A stretch of DNA of 33,506 nt from Actinomycetota bacterium. GTDB lineage: Bacteria > Actinomycetota > Acidimicrobiia > Acidimicrobiales > Ilumatobacteraceae. Under the pieces are notes generated by a model that made no database searches, was not told where the DNA came from, and saw nothing but the letters and a program-made list of their open reading frames with translations. The stretch lies in the NCBI GenBank assembly GCA_026393585.1, contig JAPKZV010000119.1, forward strand, positions 1 through 33,506, read 5' to 3'. The position numbers and the translations under genes were made by a program. This document shows positions 26,703-33,506 of this stretch, piece by piece (within the stretch, counting starts at the first letter, position 1; each line of letters begins with the position of its first letter).

Positions 26703-28451
26703 TTAGCTACGTACGAGTCGACCAGGGCGAGCACCTGTGTCGGCATCGTTCAATCGAGTAACAACACCATTCACCAACGTTGCTGCGTAACCAGTTGATG
26801 GTTGCAAAATACGCGAACCCCCGGCAGGAAGGTCTTTGCGAACAAACGGAGCTTGAATAGTGAGCTTGTCGAGGTTGATGACATTTACGTCGGCACGCTT
26901 GCCCACTTCCAAGGAACCACGGTCGCTGAGGCCATAGAGGTCGGCATTGTTCTTCGTGAGTTTGCGCACCGTTGACTCGAGTGGCAAGCGCTCACCACGG
27001 CTGCGGTCGCGTACCCAATGGGTGAGGTGGAACGTAGGCATGGAGCAGTCGCAAATGAAACTCACATGAGCACCTGCATCGGAAAGGCCCGTGATGGTGT
27101 CGGGGTGCAGCAACATTTCACGACTTGCGTCGAGGTCTCCCTTGGCAAAGTTTGAACCAAATATTGCGTAGAAAGCTGTTCCATCGTTTTCTAACAACAA
27201 GTCGTACATGAGCGACTCTGGAGAAACGCCGAGCACCTTTGCACGACCTACTACTGATTCTTCGCGCAATGGTTCGTAGTTAATAGGAAATGTCAATGGG
27301 AACGTGGCATTTAGAGCACGTGCATATAAGCCCACTACTGCCTGCATGGAGCCCGCATTTTCCGACGGCACACTGCGGTCGTTGATGATTGCTTCTTTCA
27401 TTGCAGGGTCGCGCATTGCCTTCACACGCTCGGGCAATGGCAAGTGTGCAACTTCACGCAAGTACGTGCCTTTACGCATAAACATGTGATACGTACCCAA
27501 GCTGGTCATGACCGTTACTGCACGCGGTGCAACTTGTGGCCTCAGCTGTGCGCCGTTTGCGTTTTCAGCCGACACGGCATTGAGCACATCGCGCCAGTGG
27601 TCGATATCTTCTGCAATTTGCACCGTAGTGAATGTGATGGGGCGGCCGCTCTTGCGTGAGACATCGGCAAGCATCATTACTTCTTCTACTGGCTTTGCTT
27701 TTTCGCCACCGAGTGCTTCAAGTGCGCCAACGGTGCCGGCGGGAATTGCTTCGAAAACACCCTTGCCCATTGCGTTGGCAATAGCAACGAGTTCTTCTTC
27801 TGCAGCAAAAGTTCCTGGTACTGGTGAACCCGATAGCGAGCGGTGACCAATAGTACGTGAAGTGGAAAAGCCAAGAGCACCTGCGTCCATGGCTTCTTTG
27901 GTGAGTTGAGCCATCTCGGCAATTTCTGCTGGTGTTGCATCTTCATTATCGGTACCGCGTTCACCCATGACATAAAAACGCAGCGCACCGTGTGCAATTT
28001 GTGTTCCTACGTCAATGCTGAACTTGCGTGTATCGAGAAAATCTAAGTACTCGGGAAATGACTCCCATGCTCCCCAGGGCATTCCTTCGACAAGCGCACT
28101 GCCAGGAATATCTTCAACACCTTCCATGATGTCGATGAGTGGTGCTTCTGAGCCAGGGCGCACCGGAGCAAACCCCACTCCGCAGTTGCCCATCACCAAA
28201 GTGGTGACACCATTTGTTGCCGATGGTTCAAGATCTTCATCCCAGGTCACTTGACCGTCGTAGTGCGTGTGCACATCGACCCAGCCTGGCGTCACAATAT
28301 GGCCAGAGGCATTAATAACCTGTTTGGCTTCTTCAGAAATACTCGGAGCAATGTGGGTAATGACCCCCTCATTGATTGCGATATCGGCAACGAAGGCGTC
28401 TGCCCCAGTGCCATCAACGATTGTTCCCCCACGAATCACGATGTCATGCAT
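26703..28451 (-). CDS. Amidohydrolase-family protein (N-acyl-D-amino-acid deacylase-like)
   Basis: DIVIRGGTIVDGTGADAFVADIAI, VTPGWVDVHTHYDGQVTWDEDLEPSATNGVTTLVMGNCGVGFAPVRP, C-terminal GRLVRS. Confidence 0.9.
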   Translation of the reverse strand: MHDIVIRGGTIVDGTGADAFVADIAINEGVITHIAPSISEEAKQVINASGHIVTPGWVDVHTHYDGQVTWDEDLEPSATNGVTTLVMGNCGVGFAPVRPGSEAPLIDIMEGVEDIPGSALVEGMPWGAWESFPEYLDFLDTRKFSIDVGTQIAHGALRFYVMGERGTDNEDATPAEIAEMAQLTKEAMDAGALGFSTSRTIGHRSLSGSPVPGTFAAEEELVAIANAMGKGVFEAIPAGTVGALEALGGEKAKPVEEVMMLADVSRKSGRPITFTTVQIAEDIDHWRDVLNAVSAENANGAQLRPQVAPRAVTVMTSLGTYHMFMRKGTYLREVAHLPLPERVKAMRDPAMKEAIINDRSVPSENAGSMQAVVGLYARALNATFPLTFPINYEPLREESVVGRAKVLGVSPESLMYDLLLENDGTAFYAIFGSNFAKGDLDASREMLLHPDTITGLSDAGAHVSFICDCSMPTFHLTHWVRDRSRGERLPLESTVRKLTKNNADLYGLSDRGSLEVGKRADVNVINLDKLTIQAPFVRKDLPAGGSRILQPSTGYAATLVNGVVTRLNDADTGARPGRLVRS

Positions 28452-28468
28452 TCGTTCAGATTACCAAC

Positions 28469-29515
28469 TTATTGTTGAACCACATTCGCCCCAGCCACAA
28501 GTGGAAGGTCAAGAAATGTGCGTACCCCTGCCGGGGCATTGACAACTGCAGGAATTGCATGAAAAGCGCGCATCGCCGTTCCCACTAACCCGTTGGTGGT
28601 CCACTTGTCAGCTTCGAAATGTAAACGCGGGGTTCCCTCAATAGTGCAGACCCACGCAGGGCTTTGCCACTGCGGCGCCACACTTTTGTGCACCTTATAT
28701 ATGGCTTCTAAACGAATGACATCTCGCCCATAGGCGACACCACACCATTCCCAACGCTGGGCAGCAACGGTTCCTTGTGGAACGAGGCCAGCGGCAATGG
28801 TGAGATCTTCTTTTGCTAATTCAATTTCTGACTGAACGGTGAGTTCATCGAGTTCGAGGCCTAAGCCATCAGCCATCATCAAGACGCTTTCTTCAAAAAG
28901 TCCACTGAGCCATTTGCGATACCGAGCAGTGTGTTCCTCATATGCATCGGGCGTGAGAGAAAAACCCATGACATCAAAAATAATTTGCGGTGATGCATAG
29001 AAAGAAAAGTCGGAATGTTCGCGCACCAAGACAGACTTAATGCTTTGCGAATGCGATGTGAAAATAAGTGGAACAAGTTCGGCCATGAAGCCAGGATTCA
29101 CCCCAGTGCCATGCAGCGATACTCCTCCAACGGCACATGCATCTTCTAGCTCACGCAGAACATCGGCGCCATACGCCTTGGGGTAGACGTAGCCAACAGT
29201 GGTAATTACATTTTTTCCACTACGCAACAGTGCACAAATATCTTTGGTGTCTTTCGTTGGGTCTTCGTTTACTTGTGCACCAGAAAGAGGCATGTGTAAA
29301 ACAACATCTGCTTTCAATTTTAAAATTTCGCTGGTGTCACTTGTTGCTTTCACGCCACAAGCAGGTAGCCCAACAAAGTCTGCAGCATCGACACCTACTT
29401 TGCTGGGGGACGAAACGTAACACCCCACCAGTTCGTAGTTGCTGTGTTCAAGTACCGATCGCAAAGCGGCTTGTCCGACATTTCCCGTTCCCCATTGAAT
29501 GACTGAGATGCTCAT
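28469..29515 (-). CDS. DapB-like NAD(P)H-dependent amine/diaminopentanoate dehydrogenase family protein
   Basis: VIQWGTGNVGQAALRSVLEHSNYELVGCYVSSPSKVGVDAADFVGLPACGVKATSD; GTGVNPGFMAELVPL. Confidence 0.82.
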   Translation of the reverse strand: MSISVIQWGTGNVGQAALRSVLEHSNYELVGCYVSSPSKVGVDAADFVGLPACGVKATSDTSEILKLKADVVLHMPLSGAQVNEDPTKDTKDICALLRSGKNVITTVGYVYPKAYGADVLRELEDACAVGGVSLHGTGVNPGFMAELVPLIFTSHSQSIKSVLVREHSDFSFYASPQIIFDVMGFSLTPDAYEEHTARYRKWLSGLFEESVLMMADGLGLELDELTVQSEIELAKEDLTIAAGLVPQGTVAAQRWEWCGVAYGRDVIRLEAIYKVHKSVAPQWQSPAWVCTIEGTPRLHFEADKWTTNGLVGTAMRAFHAIPAVVNAPAGVRTFLDLPLVAGANVVQQ

Positions 29516-29545
29516 ACCCCAAAGATACTGCAGTGAGAAATGGGC

Positions 29546-30349
29546 TCAGATAGACGGGCCGAGGCGAATTATAAATTCAGCGCGAACAGCTTGGTTTGGT
29601 TGAACAACGTCGAGAAAGTTGTCGGAGATGAGGTTGAAGGCATTCGGTGGCCCGGTTTGGGGCTCAATGCAGGTGGTGTGCGCGAGTTCGTCGTAGACCA
29701 CCCAATACTCGGCGGTACTCGTGAGAGAGATAGCAACATCATTGATAACGAGTGTGGGTTCAGCAATGACGTCTGTAAAACAGTCATCCCAAGTGCCATC
29801 TGTGGGCGTAACCATGCGGCCCGTCACTATGTCATCAACATCTTTTTCAAACATAGAACCAAAAGCAAAATGCGTAGAGTCTGGTTTCTTCCAGCATGGG
29901 TGCCATCCGAGTTGATACGGAAATGCTTCAAGGGAATGAATTGTTAAAACACATTTCACTTCCTCAGGTGTGACATGAACGCTGTGTTCACAAGCACCAG
30001 CAAAGGGCCACAGTGCATGGGAGCCATCATCGAGTGCGATGCTCATGGTCACATGAGTATCGCTGTGTTCTATGATCTCCCATGGCCTGGTAACAACAGT
30101 TCCATGAATGGCGTGTTGACCGTAGTTCTGCAACGTGGAGTAACGATTCTCGTTCCAAGAAAAAGTGCCATGAGCAAGTCGCCCCGCAAAAGGAGCCATT
30201 GGGTAGCAACCCCAAGTGAGGGGAGTATTCGCAGGTTCTTTGTGTGTTCGACCAATGAGAAGTTCCTGGTTGTTATAAAAAATTTGTGCGATGCGCCCGC
30301 CATCTGTGGGCGCAACCTCAGCACATATTTTGCCGGCCCGAAGAAGCAC
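29546..30349 (-). CDS. Aldose 1-epimerase-family protein
   Basis: ICAEVAPTDGGRIAQIFYNNQELLIG...WGCYPMAPFAGRLAHGTFSW...QHAIHGTVVTRPWEI...YQLGWHPCW. GTG start at 30349 sharing a base with the upstream stop (TAGTG). Confidence 0.85.
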   Translation of the reverse strand: MLLRAGKICAEVAPTDGGRIAQIFYNNQELLIGRTHKEPANTPLTWGCYPMAPFAGRLAHGTFSWNENRYSTLQNYGQHAIHGTVVTRPWEIIEHSDTHVTMSIALDDGSHALWPFAGACEHSVHVTPEEVKCVLTIHSLEAFPYQLGWHPCWKKPDSTHFAFGSMFEKDVDDIVTGRMVTPTDGTWDDCFTDVIAEPTLVINDVAISLTSTAEYWVVYDELAHTTCIEPQTGPPNAFNLISDNFLDVVQPNQAVRAEFIIRLGPSI

Positions 30350-31884
30350 TAGTTCACTTTGCGTTGCAGGTTTGCCCAATACGGCTCTCGCAGTTTGAAC
30401 TTCTGCAGTTTGCCGGTTGCCGTACGGGCAAGTTCTGTACGGAACTCCACACGCTTGGGGCACTTGTACCCAGCGAGTTTAGTTTTCACGTAGGCAATGA
30501 GCGCATCTTCCGTCAGCGAAGAGTTGGGCGCCTTCACAACAAGTGCCATTACTAACTCGCCCCATTTTTCATCGGGCACGCCAATGACCGCTACTTCGGC
30601 AACTTCGGGGTGTGAGAACACAGCATCTTCTACTTCAATAGAGCTCACGTTTTCTCCACCAGAAATGATGACGTCTTTTTTACGATCGGAAATGGTGAGA
30701 TATGCACTCTCGTTCATTGTGCCGCCATCACCTGTGTGAAACCATCCGTCAACAATTGCTTTGCTCGTCTCTTCAGGCTGCTCCCAATAGCCAGCCATCA
30801 CAATGCTGCTGCGTGCAAGAACTTCACCTTCATCATCAAGTCGCAGCTCTACACCTAATGCAGGTGCACCAGCTGCCCCCAAGTTGACAGCGCGTTCATG
30901 TGGTGTGAGCACATCCCACTCACTACGACCGCGATTCATCGTGAGGAGAGGTGCAGTTTCGGTGAGCCCATAAATTTGTATGAACTCCCACCCGAGTTCA
31001 GTTTCAATACGTTCAATGGTGCGTGTTGGAGGTGGGGCGCCGGCCACAACAATACGTACGCGCCCGCGACCTGGAATTTCCCCTGGCCATGTTGCTGCTG
31101 CATCGAGAATCATGTTTGCTACTGCAGGTGCACCACACAACATGGTGATGCCGTATTGGTCGATGCGCCTCAGAATTTCTGCGCCATCTACTTTGCGCAA
31201 AATAACGTGCTCGCCACCCATTGCAGTGACCGCATAAACCATGCCCCAGCCATTGCAGTGAAACTGCGGAAGTGTGTGCAAGTAAATGTCGCGATCATTC
31301 ACACCAAGTTGCCAACCAAATGTTGCGGAATTGACCCACAAGTTGCGATGCGTGAGTTGAACACCCTTCGGGCGCGCGGTGGTGCCGCTGGTGTAGTTCA
31401 CCGTTGCCGTGGCATCTTCGTCGGGTACCCAAGTTTTTGGTTCAACACCATATTTATACAAGATGCTGTCTGACTCTTCGCCAATCACAAAGCGGTGCTT
31501 GGCGGTCACCGACTTCAATGATTCATCGAGCTCGGGGTCAACAATCAAAACATCGGCACCACTGTGCTCCACGATGTACTGCACTTCTTCGGCCACTAAG
31601 CGAAAGTTCACTGGTACAAGCACCCGTCCGAAACCACTCACGCCAAAAAACGAGGTATATAAACGTGCTGAGTTGTGGCTCACCATGGCCACACGAGCAC
31701 CCTGCGGAATACCTAACGCGTCGAGCCCGGCCGCTTGTGCGCGAGCACGCTCTGCGACTTCTTTGTACGTCAGAGAGCCCCAAGAAGTAGCTGGTTGATC
31801 GGGTTCATCGGTAATTGCTGTGCGGTTTCCGTATACAAGCTCTGCACGGCGTAGATGATCGACAATCGTGAGTGGGACTTTCAT
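30349..31884 (-). CDS. AMP-binding acyl-CoA synthetase/ligase
   Basis: ATVNYTSGTTARPKGVQLTHRNLW, QIYGLTETAPLLTMNR, GWFHTGDGGTMNESAYLTISDRKKDVIISGGENVSSIEVED; start chosen at MKVPLTIVDHLRRAE. Confidence 0.95.
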   Translation of the reverse strand: MKVPLTIVDHLRRAELVYGNRTAITDEPDQPATSWGSLTYKEVAERARAQAAGLDALGIPQGARVAMVSHNSARLYTSFFGVSGFGRVLVPVNFRLVAEEVQYIVEHSGADVLIVDPELDESLKSVTAKHRFVIGEESDSILYKYGVEPKTWVPDEDATATVNYTSGTTARPKGVQLTHRNLWVNSATFGWQLGVNDRDIYLHTLPQFHCNGWGMVYAVTAMGGEHVILRKVDGAEILRRIDQYGITMLCGAPAVANMILDAAATWPGEIPGRGRVRIVVAGAPPPTRTIERIETELGWEFIQIYGLTETAPLLTMNRGRSEWDVLTPHERAVNLGAAGAPALGVELRLDDEGEVLARSSIVMAGYWEQPEETSKAIVDGWFHTGDGGTMNESAYLTISDRKKDVIISGGENVSSIEVEDAVFSHPEVAEVAVIGVPDEKWGELVMALVVKAPNSSLTEDALIAYVKTKLAGYKCPKRVEFRTELARTATGKLQKFKLREPYWANLQRKVN

Positions 31885-31912
31885 AGAGAAAGTGTAGGCA
31901 TATAGAAGGTGT

Positions 31913-32527
31913 CTATTTTTCGCCGAAGAGCAGGAAGTCTGCTGCTTCAACAAAAGTATCAACCCAGTTGAATTCCCGTGTGGCGGGGGTGAGCTCAACT
32001 ATTGCGTAAGAGGTAATGGTAGCGATATACCAAGCTGCCAAATTCTCTATATTGAGGTCCTCACGAATCCATCCCTTACTCTGCGCGATGCGCAATGGTT
32101 TGGCGAGTTCAATAGTGGCCTCAACAATGCGGTCGCTCACTGCCGCAGTAAGGGAAGGTCGGTTGTAAGTGGAACCCAAGACATTCACGCGATCGGCGCG
32201 GCGACGTGTGCCATCGGGCCCAAAGAAGGAGGGGAGAGATTGCCTCAACAATGCGCGGAACTCTTCTTGAGTTGTGCATTTATTTACTTCGTCTGAAAAT
32301 GCATTGGCATTAATAGTGAACTCACGCGCAAACCGTGATGCTTGCGCTGCCTCAATGAGACCTTCGCGATTCTGAAAGAAGTGGTAGATAGAAGTAACTG
32401 CCACATGAGAAGCTGTTGCAATTTCAGCAACATGAACGCCGCTTTCACCAGCCTCATCTATTGCCTCAACAGTGAGTCGAAGAATTTCATCTCGTGTCGA
32501 TAAGCCAGAAGCGTGTTTGATAGCCAC
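31913..32527 (-). CDS. TetR-family transcriptional regulator
   Basis: TRDEILRLTVEAIDEAGESGVHVAEIATASHVAVTSIYHFFQNREGLIEAA N-terminal HTH. Confidence 0.9.
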   Translation of the reverse strand: MAIKHASGLSTRDEILRLTVEAIDEAGESGVHVAEIATASHVAVTSIYHFFQNREGLIEAAQASRFAREFTINANAFSDEVNKCTTQEEFRALLRQSLPSFFGPDGTRRRADRVNVLGSTYNRPSLTAAVSDRIVEATIELAKPLRIAQSKGWIREDLNIENLAAWYIATITSYAIVELTPATREFNWVDTFVEAADFLLFGEK

Positions 32528-32559
32528 AGAAAGATCTTACGACGCGGTGCTATCAAATC

Positions 32560-33138
32560 TCATTGTGGGGGGTATTTCGCTAGTAGCGACAGGATGTGAC
32601 GCCACAGTTTCATGACTGGCTGAATATCTGTCATCTCGGTCATTTCAAGCATGGGCGCAAATGCACCTGCCGCAAGGCCAATTGAGATGGCGATGGTTGC
32701 GGCCTCTCGTGCAATCTTCGGGTCAATATTTTCAATTTCAATGAAACGCTTGGTGAGATTGTCGAGGATGATTTTGTTGTAGAACAAGTGCTCTACTTCG
32801 ACGCCCTCCAAGTGGAGCCAAAGCAGCAGTCGAATCACGCAAATCAGTTTGGGGTCTTCAAAACTTAATGCTGCAGTTCCGGGTTTTGCTTGAAGTGCCA
32901 ACTCAGCGATTTCGGCGATTTGCTGTTTGACGACGGCAATCACCAGGTCGTTTTTTGAACCGAACCAAGTGTGAACGAAACCGGCGTTAACATCGGCCAG
33001 CGTGGCGATCTCTCTCACGCCCACCTCTGAAATAGGGCGATCCTGGGTGAGTTGGTAAGCAGCGTCAATTAGGCGGCGTTCACCCTCGGCCCGAGAAATT
33101 GGCGAACGGCGCTTTTTCGGGGGAGTATCGGCTGCCAT
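32560..33138 (-). CDS. TetR-family transcriptional regulator
   Basis: AEGERRLIDAAYQLTQDRPISEVGVREIATLADVNAGFVHTWFGSKNDLVIAVV; start chosen at MAADTPPKKRR (open frame extends to 33231). Confidence 0.88.
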   Translation of the reverse strand: MAADTPPKKRRSPISRAEGERRLIDAAYQLTQDRPISEVGVREIATLADVNAGFVHTWFGSKNDLVIAVVKQQIAEIAELALQAKPGTAALSFEDPKLICVIRLLLWLHLEGVEVEHLFYNKIILDNLTKRFIEIENIDPKIAREAATIAISIGLAAGAFAPMLEMTEMTDIQPVMKLWRHILSLLAKYPPQ

Positions 33139-33264
33139 GGTGTAGACAATACGCAGTTCAGTGATCCCGAGCAAACGAACATACTCAGACTGTTCAAGAG
33201 ATTTACTTTCAAAATGGCTATTCCTGAACAACTACGGGTCTTTTTGTGGGTTAGTTTCTACATG

Positions 33265-33285
33265 CTTAATCAAAAATAGATTAAG
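33265..33285. promoter_or_regulatory. Perfect inverted repeat upstream of TetR gene, candidate operator
   Basis: CTTAATC-AAAAATA-GATTAAG: 7-bp perfect arms, 7-nt spacer, AT-rich, between the TetR start and the IS end. Confidence 0.4.
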
Positions 33286-33305
33286 GATTAGATGTGAAAA
33301 GGGCG

Positions 33306-33506
33306 TGTCCTGGACCCCGTTTGTCGGTCCACCTGTTATGAGGCTAACACACTGTTTTCGGCCCACCATTTCGTGGCGAACTCGACCGGGGTCAGATAGG
33401 AAAGCGCACTGTGTGGGCGGTAATGGTTGTAGTTGTTGCGGTGTTCTTCAAGCATGAAACGGATTTCCCACATCGAATCAAACACCTCGCGGGTCAATAG
33501 TTCGTC
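33306..33506 (-). mobile_element. End of an IS3-family insertion sequence, truncated by the window edge
   Basis: TG-initiated end TGTCCTGGACCCCGTTTGTCGGTCCACC next to the stop of an IS3-like integrase-core C-terminus. Confidence 0.72.
33336..33506 (-). CDS. IS3-family transposase (OrfB, integrase core), C-terminal 56 aa, partial at window edge
   Basis: Minus-strand translation DELLTREVFDSMWEIRFMLEEHRNNYNHYRPHSALSYLTPVEFATKWWAENSVLAS*: NHYRPHSALSYLTPxEF is the characteristic rve C-terminus. Confidence 0.85.
   Translation of the reverse strand, partial: DELLTREVFDSMWEIRFMLEEHRNNYNHYRPHSALSYLTPVEFATKWWAENSVLAS

Noticed and set aside
30898-31473. 191-aa plus-strand ORF antisense to the acyl-CoA synthetase
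   Set aside because: Shadow ORF opposite a clear AMP-binding enzyme; biased composition and no family signal.
1-33506. CRISPR array, tRNA or rRNA genes, prophage or known defence system
   Set aside because: No regularly spaced repeats, no recognisable tRNA or rRNA sequence, and no phage or defence-system proteins seen by eye. A tRNAscan-SE/DefenseFinder run would be needed for a formal negative.

Overview
This 33.5 kb window looks like a compact, moderate-GC chromosome segment from an actinobacterium, possibly Acidimicrobiia-like; that lineage is an inference from gene content and was not tested. Left part: CaiB/BaiF CoA-transferase, cyclase-family hydrolase, M20 amidohydrolase, NUDIX hydrolase, a small MTH1187-like/HTH gene pair, pantothenate kinase (coaA) and a SEC-C methionine aminopeptidase (map). 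Centre: a minimal tad/Flp pilus operon (SAF/CpaB-like, CpaF/TadA ATPase, TadB, TadC, Flp-like pilin, two TadE-like and one TadG-like pseudopilin) ending in a membrane-anchored SARP/BTAD-type regulator. It is followed by clpC-lppM-radA, a polyprenyl diphosphate synthase, a renalase-like FAD enzyme and tilS. tilS is translationally coupled to a dual-specificity-phosphatase-like protein whose CX5R site appears to read AX5R. Next come a 45-aa single-TM protein absent from the ORF track, a MarR regulator, a Cys-rich orphan protein, mgsA, an AhpD-like protein, an alpha/beta hydrolase and an AIM24-family protein. Right part: SDR, D-aminoacylase-like amidohydrolase, DapB-like dehydrogenase, aldose epimerase, acyl-CoA synthetase, two TetR regulators, and the end of an IS3-family element truncated by the window edge. 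I saw no CRISPR array, rRNA or tRNA. The most interesting items are the pilus-linked membrane SARP, the apparent pseudophosphatase coupled to tilS, the unannotated 45-aa membrane protein, the compressed HTH protein, and the very tight convergent and divergent junctions.
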